Below are positions 1 through 12,100 of a stretch of DNA of 39,699 nt, piece after piece. Under the pieces are notes generated by a model. That model made no database searches. It saw only the letters and a list, made by a program, of their open reading frames with translations, and was not told where the DNA came from. Numbering within the stretch: position 1 is the first letter of the stretch; each line of letters begins with the position of its first letter. Made by a program: the position numbers and the translations under genes. Source of the stretch: an uncultured Clostridia bacterium (lineage in GTDB: Bacteria > Bacillota > Clostridia > Christensenellales > CAG-917); contig CALWAF010000012.1 of assembly GCA_944372795.1 (NCBI GenBank), positions 1 to 39,699 of the forward strand. The letters run 5' to 3'.

Positions 1-64
1 TGGTGTCCTTGTCGGACTCCGTCCACTCTATGACTTTGAGCAGGTTTTTCTTGATGAATCCCAT
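1..64 (-). CDS. SPFH-domain protein, N-terminal fragment (cut by window edge)
   Basis: Only the first 21 codons lie in the window. They begin MGFIKKNLLKVIEW and continue TESDKDT. This opening resembles the bacterial SPFH/virion-core-like family, whose members start with a short amphipathic helix, then a VIEW-type motif and a D/SKDT segment leading into the SPFH domain. Such proteins are generally membrane-associated scaffolds; the specific role is unknown. The start is supported by a GGAGGTGA ribosome binding site directly upstream and by a consensus promoter at 86-114. The assignment rests on a very short stretch, so it is moderate at best. Confidence 0.6.
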   Translation of the reverse strand, partial: MGFIKKNLLKVIEWTESDKDT

Positions 65-85
65 ATTCACCTCCGATATGTTTAC

Positions 86-114
86 ATTATATCAATGTTC
101 CGCGCAAATTTCAA
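86..114 (-). promoter_or_regulatory. Promoter of the SPFH-domain gene
   Basis: Read on the minus strand, TTGAAA (109-114) and TATAAT (86-91) are separated by exactly 17 bp. The predicted transcription start is about 15-20 nt before the ATG at 64, leaving room for the GGAGGTGA ribosome binding site. The promoter sits immediately after the stop codon of the preceding permease gene (117), so the SPFH gene probably has its own transcript. Confidence 0.7.
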
Positions 115-116
115 CA

Positions 117-1151
117 CTATGGGAACAACAACATTATCACCGGGATGGTGATCATGCTGATGAGGGTGGACATCAGGATGGAATTTGCGGCAGTTGTCCT
201 GTCCGCGCCGTAGAGCTCGGCGAGGTTGAGGTTGATGGTGGCGCCGGGCATACCCGAGAGCAGCACCAGCGACACGCGCAGCATCTCTTCCATCTCGAAC
301 GGCATGAGGACAAGGTAGATGACGAGGGGGAAGACCAGCGTCTTGACCAGCGACGACACATACACTCTGACGTCCGAGAACAGCTTGACGAGGGGCGCCA
401 AGGCGAAGCGCATGCCGAGGATGATCATGCAAAGCGGGGCGGTCATGTCCGCGAGATAGCCTATGACGCTGTTGATGGTGTCGGGAAGGTCCGCCGAGCT
501 CACTCCCCCGAAGAAAAGCGGCAGGGAGATGACGAGGGTGACCGTCTGCGGATTGATGAGCGCGCGTTTGAGGCTGACGTGCTTTTTGTCCCCCGTGAGG
601 ATGTAGGAGCCGACCGTCCAGCTCATCAGGTTGAGGGTGACGATGAACACGGCGGAATAAGCGATGGCGTCGTGCGCGTCCGGGAAGAGGAATTGCAGCA
701 CGGGCACGCCGAAGAAACCTACGTTGCCGAAGGCGCACGCGAGCACGGTGGCGCGGTTCGCCCTGCCCTTCACCGAGCGGGCGACGGCGGCAGAGAGCGC
801 GGGCTCCCGCGTGAGGGTGTCGCCGTCTATATAGCCGTCGCGGATGAGCGCCGCAGACTGCTCCGTGTCGTCGAACCTGCGGCGCAGCACCAGCCACGCG
901 ACGAAGAAGACGAGCGCCTGACCCGCGAGCGACACCGCGAACATTATGGCGAGATTGACCGCGAGCTGCGGGGTGTAGCTGACCTCCAGAAAGGAGCGTA
1001 TGGAAAGGAAGGGCTGACTGACGTAAAGCAGCAGGACGGAAAGATAAGTGATCGCCTTCTCGGGCAGCAGCTTCGTCTTGATGAGCAGATAGCCCGGCAC
1101 CGCCATCGCGATGAGAAGGAGCACATTAAGAGCCGTGGTGGAAAAGTTCAT
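117..1151 (-). CDS. AEC-family (auxin efflux carrier-like) permease
   Basis: A 344-residue integral membrane protein with about ten hydrophobic segments in the two-half arrangement of the AEC/BART superfamily. The N-terminal helix (residues 1-25) ends in the GYLLIKTKLLPEKA motif. It is followed by LSVLLLYVSQPFLSIRSF, the family's conserved first-repeat motif. The second half contains LIISLP-type and GMPGATINLNLAELYGAD segments. Bacterial members export or import small organic acids such as malate or other anionic metabolites; the substrate here cannot be told. Length matches the family (about 310-350). The ATG at 1151 is preceded by an AGGCAGGAT ribosome binding site, a 7-bp hairpin and a TATAAT promoter, so it is probably monocistronic. 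No signs of damage. Confidence 0.88.
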   Translation of the reverse strand: MNFSTTALNVLLLIAMAVPGYLLIKTKLLPEKAITYLSVLLLYVSQPFLSIRSFLEVSYTPQLAVNLAIMFAVSLAGQALVFFVAWLVLRRRFDDTEQSAALIRDGYIDGDTLTREPALSAAVARSVKGRANRATVLACAFGNVGFFGVPVLQFLFPDAHDAIAYSAVFIVTLNLMSWTVGSYILTGDKKHVSLKRALINPQTVTLVISLPLFFGGVSSADLPDTINSVIGYLADMTAPLCMIILGMRFALAPLVKLFSDVRVYVSSLVKTLVFPLVIYLVLMPFEMEEMLRVSLVLLSGMPGATINLNLAELYGADRTTAANSILMSTLISMITIPVIMLLFP

Positions 1152-1158
1152 ATCCTGC

Positions 1159-1176
1159 CTGTCCCCGAGGGGACAG
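1159..1176 (-). promoter_or_regulatory. 5'-UTR hairpin before the AEC permease
   Basis: CTGTCCC (1159-1165) and GGGACAG (1170-1176) form a perfect 7-bp stem with a 4-nt loop. It lies between the promoter and the ribosome binding site of the permease gene. It has no T-run and so is not an ordinary terminator. It could affect translation initiation or mRNA stability. Confidence 0.4.
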
Positions 1177-1189
1177 TCCTCCGAAAGAG

Positions 1190-1218
1190 ATTATACTTTA
1201 CACCACTCCCGAGGGCAA
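1190..1218 (-). promoter_or_regulatory. Promoter of the AEC permease gene
   Basis: On the minus strand a perfect TATAAT (1190-1195) lies 17 bp from TTGCCC (1213-1218). The predicted leader is about 30 nt and contains the hairpin at 1159-1176. Confidence 0.6.
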
Positions 1219-1493
1219 GGATTTTCGCAAATGACGCGTTTTTTACGTGCGGAAAAGCGTGCGGAGGCATGGGCAAAGCGCGAGGAAGAGCGGCGGAACG
1301 TGCGATGGCGAGGCGATACGGGTGCGGCGGGAAAGGCGCGGAGGCGCGGGGACAAACGCCGCAAGGGCAAGAAACGGACCCGAGGAAAGGCGAGGGAGCG
1401 AGGGACAATGCCGCGCGGGGCGGGAAACAATGCCGCGTGCAAGAGGGGCAATGCCGCGCGGAAGAGGGAGAAAAGCCGCGCGGGACGCGCATC
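1219..1493. other. Non-coding, purine-skewed spacer with a degenerate short tandem repeat
   Basis: Between the permease promoter and the terminator of the giant gene lies about 275 bp that is G+A rich on the plus strand. The decamer CAATGCCGCG occurs three times, at 1406, 1428 and 1449 (spacing 22 and 21 bp). Open frames exist on both strands but have no credible start signal or recognisable protein. I see no gene here. Confidence 0.5.
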
Positions 1494-1523
1494 AAAAAAG
1501 CTCCGAATGCTCGGAGCTTTTTT
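1494..1523. terminator. Bidirectional terminator after the giant lipoprotein gene
   Basis: A 13-bp stem: AAAAAAG plus CTCCGA (1494-1506) pairs with TCGGAG plus CTTTTTT (1511-1523) around a 4-nt ATGC loop. On the minus strand it lies about 30 nt after the stop codon at 1555 and ends in a T-run, so it should terminate the giant transcript. Confidence 0.85.
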
Positions 1524-1554
1524 GTGTTTGTGTTCGGGCTCTTCCGCCCTGTCG

Positions 1555-4500
1555 TCAAATCTCGCCCGTTGCTTTGCCAACGATTTGACACGCCGGGACA
1601 TCGCCGTCCATGACCACTCTGCCCGCGGTGTCGACGATGGCGCCGATGTACGGAGTGAGATTATAGGTCACCGTCCTGCCCGGGATGGCGGGCGCCGTGA
1701 CTGTGCCGCCGGTGGGATTGACGAAGGTGACGTCGTACTTCGCGGTCTGATCGACGTTATACGTCACCGTCACCGTGCCGTGCCATGCGATGAGCACCTT
1801 GTGCCCGCCGATCTCGATGCTGCCGTCAAGGTCTCTGCCGGTGTGGAGATCGGAGGTGGTGGGTGCGGGCTGTTCGCTGATGTCCACCTTCTTGATGCTG
1901 ACGGGGATGCGGATGCGCTGGCCGCCCGTGATCTGCAGCGACGCCTCGCCCGCGGCACCGCCTGCCTTTATCTTATCGATGGTGAGGTTCGCGTTGGAGG
2001 GCATCGTCGCGGTGAGATAGCTCTCGGTGAGCGTCTCGTCGGAGGGCTCGGTGTCCAGCACCACATTGCCGCTGTCAAGCGACACATCCCAAACCTTGAC
2101 ACCGATCTCCCAGCCTGTGGGCAGGGTGCGGGTGAAGGGGTTATACGGGTCGATCTCGTAAGAGCCGCCGGCGCCCGGTCTTGCCACGCCGAATTCCGCG
2201 GCGTCGGGGTCGGCGCCCACCGTGTAGCCCTTCACATTGCCCGCACCGCCCTTGGTGCCGGTGAGCGAGGTGGCGAGCTTGCGCTGCACGAGGTAGGTTA
2301 TCTCGTAGTTCTGCACGGAGCCGTCGGGACCTGTGAGCTGCGCGATGAGAGCCACCTTGCCGCCGAGGTAGTTGACGGTCATGGAGGTGAAGCTCCACAC
2401 CAGGGTGTAGCCTTCGTCATCGGGCGTGGGATCGTCTTCCGTCACCATGCCGCCTTTGCCGTTCGTGCCGAAGAAGTACGTGTCGTCGACGCCTATCGTG
2501 ACGCTGACGCTCGTGATCTTCTCCACCTCTTCACGGAAGGAGCTGATGTCGAAGGTGTAGGGGTCGATGTTGTCTTGTCCGACAAGACCTGGCTGCGGGA
2601 GATTTATGACATTGCCCTCGGCATCCTTTGTGTCGGACAACGAACCTTCAACTGCCACCCTGCTCTCCACATGGACGAACTCTTCGGCAGTGAAGCCCTG
2701 CGCCGCGACCGCGTAGGAAGGCTCGGTTTCTCCTTCGGCTTTGTACTCGCCCTGTGCCGCCACGGTGAGACGCACGTTGTAGTAGCCGCCGCGGTAGGTG
2801 TCGCGGATGCCCGCGAGGTTGGACCATGTGACACTCACTCCGTCCACGATGCAGCCGTCCACGGTCGTGAAGCCGACCTTGGTCGGGAAGTAGGTGTAGC
2901 AGTCGAAGATATCGGTCTTGCCGTCTTCACCCTTGTGCGTCACTTGCTGGTCGATCACTCTGCCGTCGAAGGGATCGAAGACCAGCTGCGTGCCATTCCA
3001 CTTCTCCGCGAAGTAAGTGCTGCCGTCGGTGTTAGTCTTAATCTCACCATTGACAGTGTACTCGAAGTACTTGGAGTAGTCGGGAGCGGTTGCGCCTGCT
3101 GCTTCACCATTGAAATAGAGCTTCGCGATCTTGCCGTCCACGATGTTGACGGGCATCTGGATGGTGCCTTTCATCGCGCCGTGTGCGATCGTCACGCTGG
3201 TGCGCTTGACGCCGCCGTTGTAGTTGTAGCTGATGCCGGAGTGATCCCAAGTGAGCTCGTCCGCTTTAAGGGTGTAACTCGCGAGATAGAAATAGAAGTA
3301 CGTGTCGCCGCTCGTTTTGACGCTCTCTTCGCCTTCTCCACCCGGGGTCTCGGTGACCGTCACGGGCACATAGGAGCCGTTCACGAGCTTGTAGCCGTTA
3401 TTCTTGAGCTTCTCATAACCCTCGGGAACTGCCTCGCCCTCCGCGATGAACCTGCCTTCGAGATAGAAGGTCACGCTGCCGGTGACGCCATTGCCGACGA
3501 GCTCGACGAGCTCGGAGAGCTTCTTGCCGTCGCCATTCTCGTCCGTGGTCTCGAAGAGCGCGACGAGTTTCTTGCCGTCCCGTGTGGTCATGCCGCTGTA
3601 AGGCGCGAAGTCCACATTCTCGCCGTCGAGGTCGTTCACCACGATGTCGTTCACCGCGATGTCGGAGGAGATGTTGTTCGCGTTCAGGCGCAGCGCGCGG
3701 AAGGAGACTTCCACCGAGCCGTTGAATGCGGTGCTCTCGCTCTTCTCGGAGTAGCCTATGGTGTAGTTGATGACCTGCGCGTCCTCGGACTTGGAGGCGT
3801 CCGCGGGAGCTTTAATGTAAGTGGGCGTGCCGTCTTCCGCCTCCGTCTGCAGAGTGAAGGGATACTCGCGTTCGCCGCCCTCTGCGAAGGTGATCTTGAT
3901 GTCGACCTTGCCCTTTTCGCCGCCTTTATCAACGCCCGTCGTGCCGGCTGCCTCACCATCGGTGACCTCGGTGTCCTTGGTGAAAGGATCGTTGTCCACG
4001 AAGGCGAAGGGGTTGTAGATCGCGACGGAGGTGGGCATATGCGAGTCGAGGCTGTAGGAGATCTCGATGACCTGACCATTGCCCACATAGCGTTTCACCA
4101 TCTCGGAGAAGCGTCTGGTCTCGCCGCCGTCCTCGAAGCCCTCGAGCACTATCTCGGTGTCTTCAATGGTGCGGGCGTTGACGATGATCGGGACGACTGC
4201 CTGATAAGTCTTGCCGTCCGCGACGAATGTCGCCACGTTGTCCTGCCACACGCCGCCAGCAAGCGAGAGTTCGTCCGTCTCTTTGAAGACGCTGCTCCAG
4301 CTTGTGGCTGTGGCTTTGACCGTGCTCCTCCCGTCATCGAGGACGAGAGTGACGCTCGCTCCGTCGTCGAAGCCCTTGGCTTTAAGATAGTCGCCGAAGG
4401 TCTTGTACGCGAGCGGGTCTATGGACATGGCGCGGAACTTGGCTTCATTGATCCTCTTCGCGAGCACCGCGCCCTCGCTCACCGCGACGTCGGTGAGGTC

Positions 4501-6162
4501 GCCGTCGGCGGGAGCAGTGAGCGCCGCCGCCGCAGACTTCACCTCGTCGTTGTCGGCAAGGGTGACGATGACTTCGCTGTCCGACCTCACGCCGCCCGTC
4601 TCAACGGAGAGCCGTGCCACGTCGTAGTCGAGGTCGGTGTCATAGACAAAGCCGTTCCAATCGAAGCGCGCCGCCTTGGTCCTGCCCGTCGCGCCGTCCA
4701 CCACGACGCCGCTCTCGGGCATTGAGCCGTAGAGCTGCGCTGCGGTGGTGATCTCATATCTCTGCACTCCGCCGTCCGTGTCGATGACGGTGCCGTCGGA
4801 GAATCTGTAACTGTTGGCGGATGCAGCCTCGGTGTCGTCGGTGTTCCACGCGAAGTCGGGCTCCGCACCGATGGTGACGGTGACCGTCACGGGCTGCGCC
4901 ACTGCTACCGTGCCGCTGAGTCCGCCCATTTCCTTCACGATCTGCGCGTGGTGTTCCGCCGTAGAGGCGACGACCCAAGTGCTTGTGCCGTCCTCGGGGT
5001 TGATGACGATCTCGATGCCGACGTCGTCCATCATGCCGTGGATGAGGGACAGGTTGCCCGCAGCATCCTTCTCGTACTGACGCCAGATCGTGAAGCCCTC
5101 GACGAACATCGTCACCTGCACTTCGAGCTCCTCACCCACGCGGGCGTTGAGCGCATCGACAAGCGCCGACACATCCCAGTGGACTTCCCTTGTGGTATCA
5201 TTCTCTCTTACTATGCTGCCCTCGCGTCTTCCGCGCAGATTGATGTAGCTGCCGCCGCTGATGTCGATGCCTTTGTTGAGCTCATCCGTGCCATTGAACT
5301 TACCCGTGACGATGTCATTGAGATCCTTGGGCAAAGTGCTTGCGGGATCGGTGATCCCGAGGAAGGAGGCGAAGTCAGTCCAGCTGCGGAACTCGAACTT
5401 CTCGTTCTCACGACCGCCGGAATAAGTGATCCTGCTCTCCTCGCTGCTTATGAACGCTGTGGAGATCTCCACCTCGGTCTCATAATACTGCTCGGCAGCA
5501 AAGCCCCACTGATAGTTGATGCCGACAGTCACCGCAGGCACATTGCCCGTGCCGTTGAACGCCGCCTGTCCGCCGTCCCAGCCGTAGTCGAAGTAACTGA
5601 GATCCCACGAGAAGTAGCCCATGGGCATTGCCTTCGTGATGTTGTTGTCGATGACGTAGTATGTGACGTTGTCCGCCGTAGTCATCGTCTCGCTGCCCTT
5701 CACATACGCCTTGTAGGCGGGATAGACCGCAAGCTCATACGTCACGGTGTCGGTGCTCTGCGTGTTCCACGGATGATATTCGTAGGTCGTGACACCCGTG
5801 GTGGAGTTGGTCACCTTGTATTGATAGTTGCTGCCGTCCGTGCGCACCGCGTAGGCGACGCTGCCATCCGCATTAGTGAGCGTGGTGCCGAACACACCGC
5901 CGCCGCTCCTGAAGCGGATGTAGATGAGGTCGGGCAGGCTCGCTGCGCTCGCTGCGCCCGTGCCGTCCACGTCCATCTTGAGCAAGATGTCGCTGCTGGC
6001 GCCGGTCGCACTGTCGTACGCCTTGACGCTGCGCACCGTCTGCCTGTTGGTGATGTAGACGGGGATCTTCGCCACCACGAGGTTCATCGCATAGCCGTAC
6101 ACGAAGCCCGCAAGACGCGTGGTGCCGTGCACGCCGTAGCGGTCGCTGATCTCCGCAAGCCC
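1555..6162 (-). other. Beta-rich C-terminal region of the giant lipoprotein
   Basis: Residues about 6521-8055 differ from the rest. There are no SEA-x-TAA linkers and few Leu-rich helices, but many short Thr/Val strands and Ig-like segments. A recurring motif is W-D-x-S, then Y-x-Y-x-GG, then a strand of the xVTVxxG type, seen as SWDLSYFDYGWDGG and TWDHSGISYNYNGG. This suggests tandem beta-sandwich (Ig-like or Rib-like) domains, typical of cell-surface stalks. The protein ends without a sorting signal, in a Val/Thr-rich strand region ending KATGEI. Confidence 0.6.
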
Positions 6163-9100
6163 GCAAGTGTCACACTTGCCGTCAGTGTCGCCGTCCACAC
6201 CGTCCACAAAGGAGTGGTGTGCGATGTTGTCGGCTGTGTAGTCAATGGCGCCCGCATCCCACACGACGGTGACGTCGTGGTTATGCACCGGGGGATCGAC
6301 CACTTCCACCTTTGCGGTGGTGGGCAGCCTGTCGGTGAGGAACTCTGCATTGAGCGTGCCTCTGGAGCCGACTTGCGTGCCGTCCGTGCTGTACATGGTC
6401 GCCTGCTTGGTGCCGATGTCGCGCACCTCGATATAGAGGTCATCCACGGGCACCCCGCTATTGGTGGTGAGGATGTTGCCGCTCGACAATCTGTCCGCCT
6501 CGAGGAAGGAGAGCAAACCTTCGCCCTCGCTGCCGGACTGAATGAGATTGAGCGGGTTGATGGACAGCACATAGGCATTGTCGAAGTTTCCGGTGCTGCT
6601 GCCGCCTTCCTCTATCTCGCCCGTCACGCTGCCCTGCTTCAGATTCTTGCCGAAGCCGTACTTCTCGGCATTGACCATAAGTTCGATAGACTGGATGCCG
6701 GGCACGATCTCCCTCTTCACTCCGTAGAAAGTGCTTTCGGGTGCAAGGTCGATGTAGAGGTTGAGCGACGGATTGGGCACCGATGCGTCATTCATGTCCG
6801 CGAACGGAGGCAACGCGTTGCCGATGACCGTAGTCAAGTTGCCTATGCTTGCCAGCAATGTACCCAAAGTAGCAGCACCGCCGAATAAACCAAGTGCTCT
6901 GACGGCGTCTCTGCTCATTCCTGCCATATCATGGATTATCCAGTTGATGAGAGCATAAGGCAGAGTGCGCACATACGGTGCAAGCAAATTCACTCTCGCC
7001 TGCGTGGCCTCCACGCTATTGCCCTCGATCGAGTCAAGTTCCTTGAACAGGTTGGATATGGTGTACGTGTAATAGGTGCCGTTGATCCTACCTCCGTCGT
7101 TTCCGTAGCCATGCCTCGCCAACGCAGTGTCGGAATCATACATGAAGTATCTTGCCCAGTTTTTATTTATGTCGCTTTGCACGTGGATGAGACTGAGCAG
7201 CATGGTGTAGACGAAGATCATCAACTCGTTGTAACCCTGCTTGGTGAGCTCGATGTTCACGGAGATGAGCGACGATTCCCTGCCGGAAGCGAGAGAGTTG
7301 TAGGCTTTTTCGTTTATGCTGCTGAGGTAGGGCTGATAACCTTCCTTGGTGAAGAGGTTGACGGAGACCTTGTTGACCAATCCTTCCAGCTTGAGGCCGT
7401 AGGAGTAAGTGGACGCCCCGTTCTCCACCTTGTAGTGATCTTCCACCCTGCCGGTGTAGGCATTTTTCGAATCTGTCCAAGCAGTCTTGTCGCTAATATC
7501 CGGGATGTCGGGGATGTTGTCCGCCGCCGTGCTTGCCCTGCCCTCTTCGGAGGCAGGCTCCGCACCCTCCGCCGCCGTGGTGGCAACGGGATTGACGGTG
7601 TTCCACTCATTCTTGTCCGCATCGGAATATGCGATCCCGCCGAGCATGTCGCTCAAGCCGAGCAACGAACCGAGATCCATACCGTTCACAATGCCCAGCA
7701 GCGTATCAAGCAGAGAACCTTCACCGCTGCCGAGGTTGAGCCCGCCCAGCCAAATGCTGTTGTTGCCGAAATAGATGTCCAGTTCAACATGGTTGTCAAG
7801 GTAGGACTCCGTGTGCCTGCTGACGCCGTTCAACACTATGAGGTAGTCGTTGGGAACGGTGCCGAACTGTCCGGAGGGACCATCTGTGACATTCTGCGCA
7901 GAGCCTGTCAGCGAGAATGTGCCCTTGCTGTCCGCCTTCGTCAGCACGGAAGAGAGTTCTATTCCTTGAGCGGAACTCGTCGAGTTGACCACCATCTGCC
8001 CCTGCTTGTCGATGTTGACGGAGAGGTGCGCGTTCAAGCCCTCGAGCAGCTCGGAGATGAGTGTCATCGTGCCTGCGGTCTGGGAGTAGGTGATGCCCGC
8101 AAACTGCGTCTGGACTCTGCCGACGAGGTCATCCGTCTCAAGGCTCTTGTCGAGGGAGATCTTGAAGTCGCCGAGGGTGAGGTGCAAGCCTGTGCCCGCG
8201 GGGTCGACGGTGGAGCTCAACGCGAGGGAGCTCAAGCCGTTCTCGCCGAAGGTGAGCCCGAGCCCGAGGTTCTGGATCTGCGGGAGGGTGACGTTGCCGG
8301 TGTCGATCATGCCGAAGATCATCTCGATGAGCGAGCGGTCGACGGTGAGACCGATGTAGTTCTCGGCGATGTCGATGGCGAGATCGACGCTGACGGTGCT
8401 GCCGCTCTCGGCGGTTTCGGTGTCGCCCTCGGAGGTGTCGCCTTCGGTGGTGTCGCCCTCTGCCGCAGAGACCGCGGGAGCGGTGGCGTCGTCATAGATC
8501 TGACCGATGTTCGCGCCCAGCAATCCCGCGATGCCTTGGAACTTGATCTTGCCGAGTCCGAGGCCGCTCGCGTCGATGTAGATGGCGTCGCTGAACGCTT
8601 CCAGCGAGCCGTCATTCACCGCCTTGCGCATGGTGTAGATGCTGCCCGACGCCTCGGGAGAGAGCCTGGAGGAGCCGAGATAGTAGACCTCGAGCACGGT
8701 GGTGTCCGCGCCATTGTCGGTGAAGGGCGAGCCGAGCTTGACCGCGAGACGCAGGTCGCTGAGCAGGATGCCGCCGATGCCGTAGGAGATGAGGGCGCCG
8801 AGGTTGAGGTCCGCCTCAAGCTCGATGCTTATGTTGACCTCGCTCTCCGCGAAGGTCGCCTCGATCATCGTGGTGCGGTAATACTGTTGTCCTTCGGGAA
8901 GCTTTTCTTTTTCTACGAGGTTACCCTCCTCATCGTAGTAGTAGTAGCCTTTGAAGCTGCCGTCCTCGGACTTCACCAAGGTGCCGAAGAGCTTGTAGCC
9001 TTCTTCATCCTTGATGTAGATGGGCCCGCCATACTCGTTGTATTCCGTGTCCGAAGTGCTGTACGGCGACACGAAGAAGCTGTTGGCGCCGAGCAGGTTC

Positions 9101-12100
9101 GTGAGCAAACCGATAGCCCAGCCCGCGAGCGAGTCGTCATAGCCCTCATCGCCGGGCTTGAGACCCTTGGAGGTCATGGCGAGGCTCGCGTTCGCGCTCA
9201 AGGAGATGGTGAGATCGGGGTTGAGCTCGCCCGAGGCAACGTCGAAGAGTTGCTTATATTCATCCGCACTCGGCACCGCACTGCCCTCCGGGTAGATGCG
9301 CTCGGTGCCGATGAAGAGGTGCTTCACGTCCATGGAGACGCCGAACGCCTCGGACATCTTGACGGAGAGGGAGAGCAGGTTGCCCTTGTCGCGGTCGCCG
9401 TAAGACTCTATCTTGATGTCGCCGAGGTCGGGAAGCGTCACGTCAACGGCGAGGTCGGGGTTGTCCGCACTCACCTTGGCGAGGATGGCTTGCACCGCGG
9501 CGAGCGTGAGCTGCAGCGAGAAGTAGCCGGGGTTGATGGCCGCGGCAATGTAAGCGTAGTCGTGCAGCGTCATGCCGTAGGTGTCGTCGATGGCAGCCGT
9601 GGTGGCTTCCGCAGCAGACTCCACAAGCCCCGCGCCCGCAAGCGCCGTGAGCAGCATGTCTTCAAGCCCCAGCCCCGTGATCTTGCCCTTCACGCCCTCG
9701 CCCAGCACGCCGGGGAGATCCGCATACAGGGTGTCGTCCGCAAGGATGACGGAGAGGATGGTGGGATGGGTCGTAATACCGTTGTCGATGACCGTAAGAT
9801 GGTTGTCGATGACGTCCAGCTTGACCTGCAGCGTGCCGTCGAATTTGAAGTAAGCGTCGAGATTGACGGTGTAATACGCATTCTCCTTGTCGCCGATGTC
9901 GCCGCCCACGGTGATGCCGAGGTCGGAGCCGACAAATTGCGTGCCGCCCAGCAGCGTCTTGAGCGCCTCGATGCCGAGGATGAGGTCCGCAAGTTCGCCG
10001 AGGTTGATGCTCGCGCCCGTCTCGCCCCAGAAGCCGATGTCCAGAGAGGTCTGCAGACGGATGCCGAGCTCGGTGATGTTTTTGAAGTTACTCTTATTGA
10101 GCGGCTTTCCATCTTCACCGACGAGTTTCACCGCTTCGTCGGGCGCCGAGAAGGGCTTGTTGAGCGCAAGGCTCAGGTCGTCGAGCTCGATGGTGACATA
10201 GACGTCGCCGAGCAGGACGTACTCGCCCGTGACCTTGTCTTCGTCGAAGTCGTAGGTGTCGCCGGTATAATCCTGCCCCGTGAGCTTCTCTATGCGGCTG
10301 ATGAGCATGTAGACGCCGTCATAGCCGACGTAATACTTGCCATCCGCGTTCGCTTCGGTCACCTGACCGCCCGCGACGCCCTGATAATCGTCATAGTCGG
10401 AGCCGGTCATCTTGCCGTAAAGTCCGGTCCTGTCCTCTTTGAGCTCGAACGCATTCGCGTAAGGATCACCTTCCACCTTCGTGATGACGGGGTGTCCGTC
10501 CGCGTCGAAGGAGGTCAGCTGATAGCGGTCGCCCAGCCACACCTCTTCGGGTGACGCGTACGCCGCAAGCGCGTGGGTCTCGGTGGAGATGACCACCGCG
10601 TTTCCGCCCACATTCACCGCGCTCGTTCCCTCGACGGGGGTGTAGACGGTGTCATCGCCGTCTGTCTTGGCGTTGAGGTACGCTATCTTCGCGAAGTAAG
10701 CATCATAGCTGTCGATGCCGTAGATATTGCTGTTTTCTGCGCCGATGAGGTCTTTAAGGGCTGTGGTCGCCTCTTCGATGGTCGCGAAGTCGTCGAAGCC
10801 GCCCTGAATGCCCAGCTGCACCTGCACGCCGAGAGAACCGTCACCGAAGAGCAGGTTGATGCCCGTGGTGTCGGAGCCGGACGTGATCTTGAAGGTGGGC
10901 AGCAGCTCGAGGTCTTCCTTCGGGAACTCGGGCACCATCGCCTCGATGAGCCCCGCGAGGATGGTCTCGGTGAGACCCACGGAGAGCATGTCGTTGGCGA
11001 ACAGCACCTGACCGAGCAGCAGGTCGAGGATGCCCCAGATGTTCTCGGGCACTATGCCGACGTTCGCGTCGCCGATGTCGATGATGAGCCCGCCGCCTTC
11101 TTCTTCCGCTGCGATGGTGGCTTCGCCGAGAGGCTCGTCTTCCGCGGATGCGCCGCTCGCGAGCAGGTCGTCGAGGCTGATGAGGTCCACGATCTTGATG
11201 CCCTGCGCGAAGAAGTCGCCTATTGTTGAGTCAACCTTATTGACCCCGTTCTCCTCGTCGTAAGGTGCGATGTCCGTCACTCTGCCGAGGTCGGGAGCGG
11301 TGATGTAGATGTCGAGCATCATATCGTCGGTGACTTCCACCCACAGCTGGATGGGCGCCGCGCCCTTGATGTCCTCACCGTAGAAGTTGGTGTCGATGGC
11401 GATCTCCAGATAGATCTGCGCACCGGGCAGGATGGCGGGAAGCAGCGACATGATGTCGGGTTCACCGCCGCCCATGAGGTCCGGGAGCATACCGATGAGG
11501 TTCGCCGCTTCAAGGCGCACCGCAAGGTCGATGTCAAGACCTATGGCGGACACGAATTCCGCACTGTTCATCGCCATGGACGAGAGCAGCATGGAGAAGT
11601 AGTTGCTCTCGCTGCCGCCCACCGCCATCAGACGGGACATCTGACGCGTCCAGTTGAGCACGTCCTTGAACTTGATGTCGAGGCTCAGGCTGCCGCCGAT
11701 CTCGATGCTTTCAAGCCCCGAGTCTGCGATGCCGCCGATGAGCACGTTCAAGAGATTGTCCGTGTTGACTTTGCCGTTTTCGTCGAACAGCTCGTTGATA
11801 TTGAGCCCGAGCAGGGTCTGATAAGAGCCGAAGCCCTTGACCTTCTTGTAGGCGCCGTTTGCGTCGAGCACATAGCCGCCGCTCGCGTCTTTGTCATCGA
11901 ACCTACCGTCTGCGGGTTTCGCCACATAGACCTGTTTCGTGCCGACCTTGCCGATCGTGCTCGCGTCTTCTATTCCTTCGGCTCCGATACTTGTGATGCC
12001 GACCATGCTATCCGCGCCTGTCGTGAAGTTGTGGGAGTAGACATAGAGCTGCAACGAGGTAGGATAATTTGCAACCTTGCCAATCGCACGGTTGTAATCG

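Noticed and set aside
1219..1493. Small genes in the purine-skewed spacer
   Set aside because: Several overlapping frames are open because of low stop-codon frequency in GC-rich DNA; none has a start signal or recognisable product.
1555..1700. Cell-wall sorting signal or C-terminal membrane anchor on the giant protein
   Set aside because: The last 50 residues contain no LPxTG-like motif, hydrophobic helix or basic tail.
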